From Clonostachys chloroleuca (taxonomy: Eukaryota; Ascomycota; Sordariomycetes; Hypocreales; Bionectriaceae), in the NCBI GenBank assembly GCA_037952775.1, contig JBANAY010000004.1, forward strand, positions 7,874,001 to 7,938,000: 64,000 bases of DNA. The letters are read 5' to 3'. The translations under genes were made by a program, and so were the position numbers. The notes beneath the pieces were generated by a model that was not told the origin of the DNA, did not search any database, and was given only the letters and a program-made list of their open reading frames with translations. Below, piece by piece: positions 46,682 through 58,149 of this stretch; positions within the stretch are counted from its first letter, which is position 1, and each line of letters begins with the position of its first letter.

Positions 46682-47852
46682 ATGCAGCTTTCTGCTTTTC
46701 CCATGATGGGAATATCAGCACGTCTTTTCCTTCTTTTACTCCTTGTCATCCATGCCAGCGCTGAGGTGCCCGATCCAACTATCACAGAGGCTCCCAGCAC
46801 ATTCGAATTGGTTGCTCGGCAGGCCCAACGGCCGTCCAAATTCCTCGGCTTCACCGTAGACTCCACTGGAGGCTGTGAGTTGGCACCTGGCCGCCAAAAT
46901 CAAAGGAGGCAGAGCTATGAGAACTAACAGGCCTGAATAAATGACAGAATAACTTGCGGATCCGGTTCGACCTTTGCGATATCCTCGACGTGGGCAGGAT
47001 GTGCGCGCACGTCGGCCCCAGGTTTACCTACAAGTTGTCGAAGCAGCTCGACACTCGTCTACGCTACCGGTTCAGCCCTGTGGTATGTGTATCATCTTCT
47101 TTGTGATACGCTGTGTCCAGAGGCACCTGCTAAGCTGTATGGGTAACAGCTCCTCGAACTTGCCAGTGTGCGGCTTCCATTTCATATACACCGACCTAGA
47201 CGACCAAGCGCCATTTACAAGAGTCGGCTGTGCCAAGGTTCCGAATCCCATTCGCTACTATCGAACAACTACAGGCTCTCGCTCCTCAACTCGGATCACA
47301 ACAACGAGATCATCTACGTCGAGAACTACATCGAGAACCACGACGAGAACCACATCGAGAATCTCATCAACGAGCGGAATAGAATCCACAACCTTCGAGA
47401 CGTCTACGATTGCAACCATATCATCCGAAAGCCCCACGAGTAGCGAAACAGATTCTGTTGCCGACGACGTAAACGAGCCAGTGCCTCAGCAACCCGCCAG
47501 TCTCGCATGGATAGCCGGCCCCATCGTCGGCGGAATTGCTGGCATCGTCATCATCGGCCTACTAATTTGGATCATCAAACTTCTACGGAGGAGGAGCGCC
47601 GCTCGACAGGATGCCTCCATCACGCCCGCCGGGCCGCAACAATCGCCGCAGGTGGAAAAGTATGTCGCTGCGTCGCCGAATCCCACCGTTTCCCAGCCAT
47701 CGCCGGCCCCGCCGTATACCTCGCCCAGACCCTCGCAGTGGACCTACTGTGCCGAGTTACCTGCCACTCGGGTTTCGTCGCCGCCGACTGAACTAGCTGG
47801 GAGTGGACAATGGGGCAACGAGTTGTCGGGAGACGCGGTCAGGCGAGGGTAG
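46682..47852 (+). CDS. Ser/Thr-rich cell-wall sensor-like membrane protein, about 349 aa, two introns
   Basis: I read join(46682..46878, 46948..47082, 47135..47852). The layout is: signal peptide (ARLFLLLLLVIHASA), Cys-rich ectodomain (ITCGSGS, TWAGC, TSCRSS, CCMGNSSS, VCGFHF, GCAKVPN), Thr/Ser/Arg-rich stalk (about 60 residues), one membrane helix (IAGPIVGGIAGIVIIGLLIWI), basic stop-transfer (KLLRRRSAAR), and a Pro/Ser-rich cytoplasmic tail. This is the architecture of fungal Mid2/Wsc-like surface sensors; the exact family is uncertain. The first intron is awkward: the strong GTGAGT donor at 46875 gives the wrong phase, and only a weaker GTTGGC donor at 46879 keeps the frame. The second intron (GTATGT to CTAAG) is clear. 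Confidence 0.68.
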
Positions 47853-48165
47853 TAATGAGCACTAGCCCCTAACACAGTATCTTATGGACCGTGTATAAAT
47901 TTACTGATTGATTTAATATTGAAGGAAGGCGTAATGAAATATATCATGACAGTCTGTTGAAACTAGAATATCACTAAGGACACTCCAATTGACAACGAGT
48001 AGGGCATCTACTATCCAAGCATAAGATTCATGAGCGGGCATAAGAAAGAAAACAACGAATCTTCATGAAGAGGATGCAGAAAGCGATACCCCAAGATAAG
48101 GATCAAACATAAGCACGATAAACCGAGGAAACAACCCAAAAGATCGATGCCGGGACCGCCTCGCT
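47853..48165. other. intergenic between convergent 3' ends
   Basis: AT-rich 3' flanks; nothing else was seen. Confidence 0.5.
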
Positions 48166-49224
48166 TCAGGGACTTCGCTTCTTGAGGGTAGATGAGATGG
48201 TGTCCCTCATGAATCTCGGGACAGCCAGTTGTTGGTTTTGGGGTGGTAGGGTTTCTTCAAACACTGGTGGGGGGTTCATTGGCTCTTGAATGACCGGTAG
48301 CGGACGCCATTCGGGGTTATAAAGCCTCAGCTGTTGGTTGCTCCTGTGAGTATACGTCCGAGGGTCATTCTCGTCCCATCGAAAATGCACACTCGCGATG
48401 TAGTACTCTATGCGGGACTGGGCAGTCCCGTATCTAGCCCATCTATCATCGCTTCTCATGCTCTTCCCACTCCATGTGGAATACGCAACTGACTGCGGGG
48501 ACAAAGTGACCCCGTCCTCCCTCTTGAAGAGCCATTTCTCCATCATCTGCGAAGCTAGCTCATCCACCTGCTCTTTCATGCGACGAACAGTTTCGAGCTC
48601 GATAATGAGTTGACGCACACTCGTTGGTAGTACCTTGGAGACTCCTCGCGTCCATTTTCCCTCGAGTTTCAGCGGTCCATTCTCCCAGTTGAACCAATCC
48701 GTATGCCGGATCGTGATGGTGATGATGTGAGGGCGAATTCCAACGTTCAGAATCCTATTCATAATACCGTCCTTCTCCAACGAATACACCTGAGCGAATA
48801 CCCGAAGATCTCTGAACTCCTGCCTCAGCCACAGCATCGGGAACGAAGACCGCAGCTTTTTCAATGCGGTAGCCAAATTATATGCCGGGGGGCAACACCA
48901 CTCTTGGAGGGCAGCCCAGTAGATCTGCTCGCGAAGGAAGAAGGGGAACTGCCAGTACTCCTGGTAGACGGCGCGGCAGGTCCGCAACACGGCCGTGCAG
49001 GTTACAAGAGGCGCCGAGTAGCCTGGGCGGACATAGGCTTCGCAGCGATGATATTCCCGCTCGGGAGATTGGTCAGGATACGATTGCAGCACAAGAGTGA
49101 ATATCTCGGTTCTGATCTCGGCGGGGATTTTCGTGAGCAGGGCCGACCGAATCTGTCTGATGGCGGACCCTTGCAGGATCCGTTCGTGGAGCACCACTGA
49201 AGCCATCGACCTTTTTTTCATCAT
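48166..49224 (-). CDS. DUF7730/F-box-like protein of unknown function, 352 aa
   Basis: Intronless. The N-terminal region has the pattern LLTKIPAEIRTEIFTLVLQSYPD, then APLVTCTAVLRTCRAVYQEYWQFPFF. This is the F-box-like/DUF7730 signature common in expanded fungal families: a short alpha-helical leader with Leu-Pro-x-Glu-Ile-Arg, then a Thr-Cys-Arg-x-(Ile/Val)-Tyr-x-Glu motif. The remainder is hydrophilic with no membrane helix. Two Met residues start the frame (MMKKRSM); the second or third could be used. Some family members may recruit proteins to SCF ligases, but no function is established. Confidence 0.75.
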   Translation of the reverse strand: MMKKRSMASVVLHERILQGSAIRQIRSALLTKIPAEIRTEIFTLVLQSYPDQSPEREYHRCEAYVRPGYSAPLVTCTAVLRTCRAVYQEYWQFPFFLREQIYWAALQEWCCPPAYNLATALKKLRSSFPMLWLRQEFRDLRVFAQVYSLEKDGIMNRILNVGIRPHIITITIRHTDWFNWENGPLKLEGKWTRGVSKVLPTSVRQLIIELETVRRMKEQVDELASQMMEKWLFKREDGVTLSPQSVAYSTWSGKSMRSDDRWARYGTAQSRIEYYIASVHFRWDENDPRTYTHRSNQQLRLYNPEWRPLPVIQEPMNPPPVFEETLPPQNQQLAVPRFMRDTISSTLKKRSP

Positions 49225-49891
49225 GCAGAGAGCTGTTGAGAAACTCAGAAACAGGAAGATTCAAATAAATTAGAAGACATTCATGGGCGGAATCATCAGG
49301 TGCACGCCCTCCAAGATTATATAACGGGCGGTTTTAAAGGCAGCAGTAGGCAGCAGTCAGCCCATCGGACTCTTGACGTGCATCAGCCACAGAAGTCCGA
49401 GGTAACCACCCAGAACGTGCTGACAGGGCTTATACTGAATGTGGAATTACTACTGAAAACTGAACGCGATGCAGAGCTGAGGCCTGCAGTACTGAGAAGT
49501 GTACGTGGTTTCAGTCACGCCTTTGTAATTTGTGCCCTCGCAACTGTCAAGTTGATCGACGGAATGATATGTAGGCTGTGATGGTGAGGATTGTTTGACT
49601 TGGTCAATGCTCAACTGTGGATAAAGTCATGGATTATTGGCAGTAAACTGCCTGGAGTTGATTTTGCATGATGCTTAAACGTGAGAACTAAGTCGCATAT
49701 GCGACATTTGTGAGGGTTGAGTCTACGTTTGGAAGGCGTCGGAACCGGCTGTGAAGAAGTTCATCACCATCAAGCAGTAAATTTCACACGGCTTGAGTTA
49801 TGATACGGAAGGCCCAAGTTCAAATGCCTTACAGTATTCTGGCAATGACAGCCCCGGGACGAAACAAGCTCTCATGGAAAACCAACGCACT
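49225..49891. other. intergenic, no gene
   Basis: This is upstream DNA of the DUF7730-like gene and 3' flank of the MFS gene. Nothing was supported. Confidence 0.5.
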
Positions 49892-51546
49892 CTATTCTCC
49901 ATCTTCCTCCGCGGCGTGTTTCTCTTTTCTCCACCTCGGGCCGCACTTCTGAATAACAAACAGCAGAGGAGAGAGCAGTGCTGGCAGGGCGCCGAAAATC
50001 GTAAAAGCCCATCCATACCCAATCTTGAGAAAAAGAGGCTCGATGAATGCGGTCCCCGCTGCTCCCAGCAGACACCTTGCCATGTTGTTGGCCGCTGAGG
50101 CTGTGGCAGGGGCCTTGGGGTGTAAATCAACAATCAAGGTGTTCATCACGCTGAATGAGCCGGGGAAGCAGAGCCCGATGATGAACTGCAGAACCAAGGG
50201 CACGGCCACGCTGGCCTTGGCCTGGAGAACCCAGCCGTACGCGACGAGCGTTCCGACCCCGAGGACTATCACAGGGGTGACTGTCTCAAGCCGGGCTTTC
50301 TCGAGCGGAAAGTTCAGAAGATTGTCGCCCCGTCTTCTGTCGATTTTGAACCCAACCTTCTTTGCGACGCGACGGTAGTTCCAGTCTAGAATGTATCCCT
50401 GGCCAACGCTGGAGATGCAGCAGCCGGCACCGTATGGCAGATAGCATAGACCAACCTCAAGATCCGAAAAGCCGTACGTCTTCTGGAACAGAGTTCCCAG
50501 AGTTGCTGCCACAATAACGAAATCGAGGTATAGGATCGAGCTGTACAGTAGGATAAGTGACATCTCCTTGTTGAATATAATCTTCAGGGTGTATATCGGA
50601 TTTGGGAAGCGCAATTTGGGCCGCTCAATGGTCTGCCCAGGCGCCTCTTTTCGCCCTTTGATGATTTCAAAGAGAGTTCTGTTCCATCTCTGCGGCGGTA
50701 TACTTCCATTCCCAACCACAGCTCGACACGTCTCGGGAACGACCAACAAAAAGGGAATCAACCATACAACGGCCAGTATGGCGCTGAACCAAAATATGGA
50801 AGGCCACCCCAGGTAGGCTGAGAAAATTCCACCGAGAACAGGGGCTAGATCCCATCGTGAGCTCAGCCGCCTTTCCAACTTCGCAAGAGAAGATCAACCG
50901 ACTTACCTAGCGTGGGTCCAACATTGATGCCACAGTAGATTATGCCCATATATTTCCCCCTCTCGGAGCTCGTGACTAAATCCGCTACCACGGCAAAGCC
51001 GAGTGCAATCGTGCCACTATTACCGCAGGCCTGGATCATCCGCAGAACCAGCAGGGCCGGGTAGCTTCTTTGCAGAGCCAGACCGATGTTGGCGAAGAGG
51101 TAGATCGTGAACGAGAGAAACAGAGCCGGTCGCCGACCTGCGGTGTCGCCCAAATCACCGTACATGGAAGGGATGATGGCCTGGAAAATCATGTACGACG
51201 TGACTGTCAGGTTAATCAAAGATATGCTCACGTTAAGGTCTCTAGACAGCGGCACAAGAGCGGGATAATATATAGTGGCGGTCATTGGAGAGACAAAACT
51301 GGCAACTGCGGCCATGAAGATGATCCATCTCCTGCTTCCCCTGGAGAAGACGGAATACTCTGGTCCAGGTGTCTCCGTCCTCGTGAGATTTAAGTCTCCG
51401 TTGGTGGCCGATGATGATGGCTGGATGGGTTCTAGAGCGATGCCTTTCCCGCCCGCTACTTGCACTTGCTGCTCGACATCAGCTGCTATTACAGATGATT
51501 CTGGCTCCGTCATTTCCCCATCATGGGGATTGGTCGCGTGACTCAT
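49892..51546 (-). CDS. major facilitator superfamily transporter (DHA1/Qdr-like), 530 aa, one intron
   Basis: I read complement(50907..51546, 49892..50844). The 62-nt intron (50845-50906, GTAAGT to ATCTAG) joins VGPTL to APVLGGIFSAYLGW, the conserved antiporter-type motif C. Motif A is GDLGDTAGRRP after helix 2. About 12 hydrophobic helices are present with a long central loop (NRTLFEIIKGRKEAPG), as in H+-coupled drug:H+ antiporter-1 proteins. It would export a small molecule at the plasma membrane. Its place between the PKS remnant and the monooxygenase/methyltransferase pair suits a metabolite exporter. Confidence 0.87.
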
Positions 51547-53970
51547 GGCGTCTTAGACGGGACATGAGCCGCGTTGTTTGAGTGGGAAACTTTGTGCACT
51601 GAGCGTATCGAGAGCCGAGCAGGGCCGTCTCTTGGACTTGAATGGATAGAGGCGTCTCGCAATAGCGCTATTCTCATGAGCATCACTCAATTGAAGTGTG
51701 GAGGAACTGGGAGTCAGTCGGTGAAGGAAAAAGAGGGCAACGGACTTGAGCCACTCTTATTGCCGGTCGGTTCAGTCCTCGCCGAATACCACCCAACGCA
51801 AGATAACCCGCTCCCGGTACCGGAGGATACTCAAGGCACCGCTCAGAAGGCCGCAATGCCGATCGATCTCTGGTAAATTGATGGCGCAATTGAAGGCCGT
51901 GGTTTGGCCACCAACGGAATGGAACCGCCGGCCGTCCATTGCCGCGAAATGCCGATTTATCCATGGCTTGATATAAGGCTAAGTTGTAAGTTCTTCTCAG
52001 TTTACAAACATTTGAAGTTGGAAAATTGTGAAACCCAACAGTTAAATCTCATCGGATTTTTCCCTGCTCTATCAAACACGCAAATCTTACGCATGGGCGA
52101 TGGACGTCTCTATTTTGGTTGACTACTCGATTTGGGATCGGAACGTTCCGAGGAGCATGTAGCTTGCCGGTTTGTGGGCAATTTCATAAGCCCTGCGTGT
52201 TGCAAATCGGGCTGTTGTGAAAGATGTCCTGCCAAAACCTCATATATGATGGTCTTGATCAATCACGAGACGTTCGAAACGTGAGCAAGATCGAAATGGG
52301 ATAAGTCCTTTGACAAGCATGTTGGTGAATCAAAGAAAGACATGGAATTGGCGCATACATATTCTCCATCAGGAAGAACCCTCCTCAGAGATGCAGGACT
52401 TATGATGGTCTACCCACAGAAGCGACAGAACTCAGCTAGGCCGAAGGCACCATACCATGTGCGAAAGAGAGAGCTCTTTTGACGTCCCGGATTTGCGGCA
52501 GTTGAGAAACTGGCTGTGGTTCCCTTGCGCCCTAAAGAGAGATGTGGCGCACAATTAATCGTGGAGGTGTATTCCTTTCGTCATCTCATCACCATATGAT
52601 TCCCCTTCACGCTCACACAATATGACACGACTGTCTAAAGGGGGAAGGAACTGGCTAGCTCTAGCTTTTGGGTTCAGGAATTCTTGGAATAGAGTCATAT
52701 CTGCCAAGGTGCTATTTAGACAATACAATAAGCAGCGATAATACAACAGACTCTGCTGCGATTCATGTTTACCTACCTATGCCCAAGAGGAAGTGGCCAA
52801 CCCCATTGGCCCGGTATCAAACCAAAGGATTAGAGTCTCAATATTGTAGCGGTACATCCCGTGAAGGCCAAACGGTTATCAGGAGTAACAGGGCAGATTA
52901 ATCTTTCATTCCTCTTATGGCCTGACGTAGCCACGAAAATACAAACTGCGTGTGTTTAAATGATAAGAACATATCGACACAATATGCCGTACTTATGCAT
53001 CTAGCTCCTTGCAATGGTTCGTAGGGCACCAGAGATCACCATTTACCCAAATTGACCTGAATTCTATATAGATTGGATCTTAGCCAAGCCTCAAGGATTA
53101 ATAAGTATGCATCATGAAAGCAAGCCTCATTCTGAGCCTCTTTCATGCCTATGCAACATTACTTATGCAGTAAATAAGTGGCTACATCATAGAAAGATAC
53201 ATGATTGGCCTTCGCAAACAGCACTGCTTGCAGGCTGCCCATCCTTATTCCTTAGACGCAGCCAAGAAGAGGGGAACGGCTATCTTGGAGGTGCGTCGCT
53301 GCGCATCAATGGCTGCGCGGGCGCATTGTTCTGCACATGCACAACAACGCCTTTTAGGCCTAGCAGGTCGAGCCGTCCGCTAGCCCAGCCGGACTATTGC
53401 ATTGGAGGACACCCTCACTGGCTGTTTCGCTGCATGTCTCGGATGGGGGACCGTCCATCGAGGACTCTCTATCCGACTGTCGAGAGCAACTCGGCCAGAA
53501 ACGCTACACAAACCAGGAGAAATCTCCCATCGAACGACATCCTCTGTTCAACATGACATCCCATTCCTCAGCCTCCCTTCGTGTACCGGGAACCTGGTCA
53601 CCGGAATGCATTCCAGAGAACCAACCTCCCTCTCTCCAGACCCCCTTGCCCTCGGCCGCCCCATAGAAATCATGCACATTAACGAGGTTAGGCAATAATT
53701 TGCAGACCTGGGCCCTCAAGGACGAACCAGTAGCATCCACAGGCGCCCCTCCCATCGACCCAGGCGCGGCCCATGTCCACGGCGGTGGGTATTGTCCCCA
53801 TGCCATGTAGGGGGAGGCGTAGGCAAGACCCTCCCCCCCCCGTCCGTCCCTTCAGGTGAGCCGCTCGATCAATTGAGTTGTTTCTCTTTAGAATTAGGCG
53901 TTTCCCTCTAGATTAGGCTTGCCGTCTATTCTCTACTCTATCTCGTTTCGAAATCTTCTTATATACAGCA
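51547..53970. other. divergent intergenic region (MFS / monooxygenase)
   Basis: 2.4 kb without a supported gene. It includes the palindrome at 51814-51823 and a poly-C run near 53826-53840. A CT-rich leader precedes the monooxygenase ATG. Confidence 0.45.
51814..51823. promoter_or_regulatory. CCGGTACCGG palindrome upstream of the MFS gene
   Basis: A perfect 10-bp palindrome holds inverted CGG half-sites (CGG-N2-CCG), 268 bp before the MFS start codon. It is a candidate Zn2Cys6 site; no binding evidence exists. Confidence 0.3.
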
Positions 53971-55577
53971 ATGGCCAGCGTCACCAACGCAAACGCCCCC
54001 AAGCGGGTGGCAATCATCGGGGCAGGAGTGACAGGACTGCTGATTGCCCAGGGGCTACTAAAGGTACGGCTCTACAGCTCTTCTGCTCTGTTCCCTTCAT
54101 GCGCTAGAGAAGCACGAGGAAAAGCAAACGGATAGGCAGGAGAAGGTCAGACCTGTTGACGCTAATCTTGCCCCTTCCGCTAGAATGGCTTCCAAGTGAC
54201 GGTGTACGAGCGAGATCCAAGCCTCGAGTTCCGCGGTAATTGACTGAACCACCCCCCTCCCCTCCCTCTCTCTCTCTCAATCCCGACGGTGCACCCGCCC
54301 CCAAACAATGCCGGCCGGTCGCTGACGCCCATTGGCAGACAACCGCCCGGTGAGCTTCATGATCCACTGGGGGTTTGAGACGCTCTCGGAGCTGCTCCCC
54401 GCCGATCTGTGGGCGGACATCCACACGACCTTCTGCAACCCCGCCGCGCGCGACGCAAAGGAGAGCGAGGGCATCAAGTTCTACAACGGCCACTCGGGAG
54501 ATCTGCTCTTCCAGGCTCCGCCGACGGTCATCAAGCGGGTGACGAGGCAGAAGCTGCGCAAGCACGCGGCCAAGGGCGTCGACGTCCGATGGAGCGTGAC
54601 GTTCGACGACCTGAAGGTCCAGGACGACGGGGTCAAGATCACCTTCAAGGACGGATCCGAGACCAGGGCCGACTTTGTCATCGGCGCGGACGGGCCGAGA
54701 TCCAAGGTGAGGCAGCTGCTGCTGGGCGAGGAGAAGTCCCAGCTCACCAAGTCGGACTTTGTGTGTGGGTACACGAGCGCCGTGCTCGGGCAGGAGAAGG
54801 CGGAGGCCATTCTCAAGGCGCACCCTGTATGGGCCATGGTCTACCATTCAATGGGCGTGCTCGCCATCGGAGGTACGAAGATCAGATCCAGTGCCGAGTT
54901 AGAATGTCAGTCAACTAACATGGCGAAATGCAGCCGAGGACGCCGTCAATCCGGATGACATCTCAACATGGATCTTCAACATCACGCGCATCTGGCGTGG
55001 CGAGTCACCGCGCCAGGAAGGCCCTGATGCAATCAAGACCATGAAGGATATAACCGAAACGTTCAGTGAACCGTTCAAGTCCATCGTCCAAGGTTTGCCC
55101 GAGGACACACCCGCATTTGTTCGCTCACTGTACTACTGGCGGCCGGTCCAGTGGCCCAACTTTGATGGCAAGATCACGATCGCTGGAGATGCGGCGCACC
55201 CTATGCTTCCATGTAAGTTCAATTTCTCATCATCAATTCACTCGCCGCCCAGTCTCGTGGTGGCCCCCAGATCCCCTCAGCGACGAGTCCCATGTTCCCT
55301 CTTTTTGCCATTGCAATGCTAACCGTCTGGCTCCTTCCCAGTCCGCGGCCAAGGGTTGAATAACGCTCTTGACGACGCCGTCAAGATTGTACGTGCTCTC
55401 GTGGAGGTGTCAACTGGCAAAGCAGAGTTGAAGGAAGCAATTGATAAATATGACGCGGATGTGGTTGAACGTGGCGCAAGAGCTGTTGATATTGCCGTCA
55501 ACGAAGGAAAGCTGGTCCAGGACATGGACAGATTGACAGAGATGGTGGTCGCGAAGAAAGGAGTTGGCAAGCCCTGA
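53971..55577 (+). CDS. FAD-dependent monooxygenase, 397 aa, four introns
   Basis: I read join(53971..54063, 54184..54235, 54339..54872, 54934..55212, 55342..55577); the total is 1194 nt and all phases fit. The flavin motifs are VAIIGAGVTGLLIAQGL (N-terminal GxGxxG), FVIGADGPRSKVR (DG motif) and [22 protein letters not shown] (GD motif, split by the last intron). It is a class A hydroxylase of the same broad family as the one at 6244-7660, but clearly a different branch. It probably hydroxylates or epoxidises an aromatic or polyketide product. It faces the methyltransferase tail to tail with 191 bp between. The introns here are longer (up to 129 nt) than elsewhere in the window. The GC-rich exon 3 (54339-54872) differs in base use from its neighbours. 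Confidence 0.87.
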
Positions 55578-55768
55578 GTTCTAGTGACTGTTGAGGCTGA
55601 AAGAAACATGATATTTGTAGTAAATTCATACCCATCCACGTGCAAAGCCAATTAACGCTGCGGAAACCCCATTCGCCGTTGCAAAATTCAAGGAGCAATA
55701 AATAAGACAAAGAGAGAAAGTACAAAAGTACATGCTGAGAAATGTGTCATGTCGTCGCTTCGTTAAGC

Positions 55769-56929
55769 TCATCCTGTCGTAGGCTTCTGGCCGTAGACAA
55801 CGTGAAATGTGTAGTAGGAATGTATCGATGTGTTGGCCAACGACCTCCGCACACCTATCAAGTACTTCTCGATCTCTTCAGGTGTCCACTTCAAACCACG
55901 CGAGTACGGGCCCATGGCAACGCCTTGCAGGGCATCTGCGATCACTGAGCGGTTGTACATGCCAATGGTCTTCCACTTTTGGTCCCTGGCCCACGCGCCG
56001 ATAGGTACCTTGAAGATCTTCTCCTCTACATTGACGAATCCAGCGTCGATGAGAAGCTGTTGGTTCCTCTCCATGCCGAGAAGATCAACTCCGAAGCAGC
56101 TGAAGCCCTTGGCGAGGTTGCTCATAAAGTCGGCCACCAAGTAGTCGTCGGGCATCGTTCCGTCGTCACACGAAGGTTTCAACTTGAGTTCCTGTAGCTC
56201 GATCCAAGCGCCAGGCCGCAATGTTCTGTCGTCATGTTAGTTGATGCGCTGAGGATTAATAGCCGGTCAAGCCCGAGGTGTCCATACCGGTATGCCTGCT
56301 GAAGCAGCTCAGGCCAATTCTTGATGGCTGGGGCCATATGTCGGGCGTGAATGAAGTCAATCGACTCTGGTTTATCGATCCATTCGGATTCGACGTCGTC
56401 AACGTAAAACTTGACGTTAGGCGGCACGAATGACGGTTGGATGGGGCTGAGGTCGACGCCGATAATCTCTGCGCTTGGGTATTCGTCACCCACTGGAAGG
56501 TAGGCATTAGCATAGGAGTAAATTGGAAACGAAGCGCTGGTAGTATTTACTGTCGATTGCCCATATCCCAGTACCGGTTCCAAGGTCGAGGATCTTCTGA
56601 GGGTGGTCGAGGGGAGCAAAGTGCAGGTTGTTGTTGGCGACATGCAGGCACATGGTGTGCTTCATGTCCTCGCGCTCCTGCTCGATGTCATCGTTGGGGA
56701 TGAGGTACCGGCCCTCCTTGAACTTGTGATATCGGCGGTTGTTCTCGAATACATAGTCGCGCACGCTCGAGGCCAGCGACGTGGAGGCGGCAGAGTCCGA
56801 GTCCGACTCGTACCCTTCGACAGAATCCGAGGCGTCGAGATCGGCTTCGATGGATTCTGGAGAGTCGGCGTGGTCGGCGCTCGGGGGTGACGGTTCACCA
56901 CTACTGACGGATTTCGGGGGTGGAGGCAT
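55769..56929 (-). CDS. LaeA-like SAM-dependent methyltransferase, 346 aa, two introns
   Basis: I read complement(56551..56929, 56288..56492, 55769..56225); introns are 56493-56550 and 56226-56287. An acidic Ser-rich N-terminus precedes RDYVFENNRRYHKFKEGRYLIPNDDIEQER, the usual entry to this family. The SAM motif I is ILDLGTGTGIWAID, followed by MGDEYPSAEIIGVDLSPIQP across the first intron, FDFIHARHMAPAI-like motif and LRPGAWIELQE. This is the pattern of LaeA-like/TAM-type methyltransferases common in fungal metabolite loci. The substrate (protein or small molecule) cannot be told. It may be the O-methyltransferase of the decayed cluster. Confidence 0.87.
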
Positions 56930-58149
56930 GAGGCTTCGCGGTAACGGTAGAGTCGAGGATTCGTTTAATTGGCATCAATCAGGAGGGGGAGAGGGGAGGG
57001 GAGGAAGAAAGGCTAGCCAGGCGCAGGATTTGGCATAACCGACGCTAGACAAAGCAGAATGACGAGAACGAACTGCCTTGTAGGGAGCGACAAGACTGTC
57101 TTAGGTTGGACTTGACAAGAAAAGGGAAAAATAGCAAAATTGCAATACAGTGCTAGAAGAGGGACAGTTTAGGGGCGGATTCAATCCAAGCCCGAGACAA
57201 GACCAGCGACAAGAAGCAGCGCGATCAAAACGGACGGATGGCCTGGAGGAAGGTGGAGCCCGCGCCAGGCCATCGCTTGCCCATGTGCGCACCTTCCTCG
57301 CCTCTGGCAGGGGAAGGTGCAATTAGTGGTGGTGCAGCTCGCAGCGGACCCCGGCTGACTCAGCTCCCGCGCGCCCGCTGTGGTCTAGCGGTTCAGCCCT
57401 CTGTGCTAACGCTGCGCCGTTCATCCAGGCGCCTACAGAGCGTTGAAGGAAGCAAGCTCAGGGGGCCGATCAGGGAATGGCAATGGTGCGGCGGGTCAGG
57501 TGAGGATGTGGAAGGTCCAGTCGTCGGGCTGTCGGCCGCTGCTCCAGGCCTGCAGCTGTCCGAGAGCCCTGTCCCCCAGAGCCATAGAGCCTGAGTCCTG
57601 ACCGTTTAATCGACCTGGAGCGGGGCGGCATCTGATCGTGGTTCGATTCCTCCTCCAGCGGCGGCCATTGGGTGAATGCCGTGGTGAGGATACGTAATTA
57701 ACTCATTATTGGATTCCGGATGGGGCCAATGCAGCACGAACCGGCCCAAGATCCTCGGCTTATCCCGCTTCGTCTTGGGTTCGCCTTGGCTGCTCCCCTC
57801 TGCCACGTTACGTGGGTTAAACCCTAGCAGGCCAAGGCACAACCCGTGCAAGTGTGCTGCACTCGTTGACTGAAGCAGGAAACCATGGCATCGGGACTGC
57901 AGTAAGGTTGCATCTGCCCAGGGTATGACCAATGAAACAGACATTGATGGGATTACGGAGTACTCGGTGTTTTAACCTATTGCCGTCCACATACTGTTGG
58001 TGCAAAACGGTCCGGTGTGCTACATCATATGAAGACTTCCGTTTACCTGCTCTAGGGTAGGTACAGCCTCGGCTACCGACAATGAAGACGAGGATCGCAC
58101 GGCTCATTCACCAAGGCTTCTCTACCATTTATGTTAATCAGGTATATCG
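56930..58149. other. intergenic, no gene
   Basis: GC-rich around 57240-57660. It holds a tRNA-like A-box string (57382-57394) and a B-box string (57642-57652) about 260 bp apart, but they do not fold into a tRNA. Nothing else was seen. Confidence 0.4.

Noticed and set aside
49793..50133. ORFs on both strands over the MFS 3' end
   Set aside because: They are shadows of the MFS coding frame and have no pattern of their own.
54104..54847. 247-codon minus-strand ORF over the FAD monooxygenase
   Set aside because: It is antisense to a GC-rich exon with clear flavin motifs; long antisense ORFs are common in such exons.
57369..57664. A-box-like (TGGTCTAGCGGTT) and B-box-like (GGTTCGATTCC) strings suggesting a tRNA or other Pol III gene
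   Set aside because: The boxes are about 260 bp apart, the T-arm does not pair well, no acceptor stem of seven pairs forms and no T-run terminator follows. It is at most a relic.
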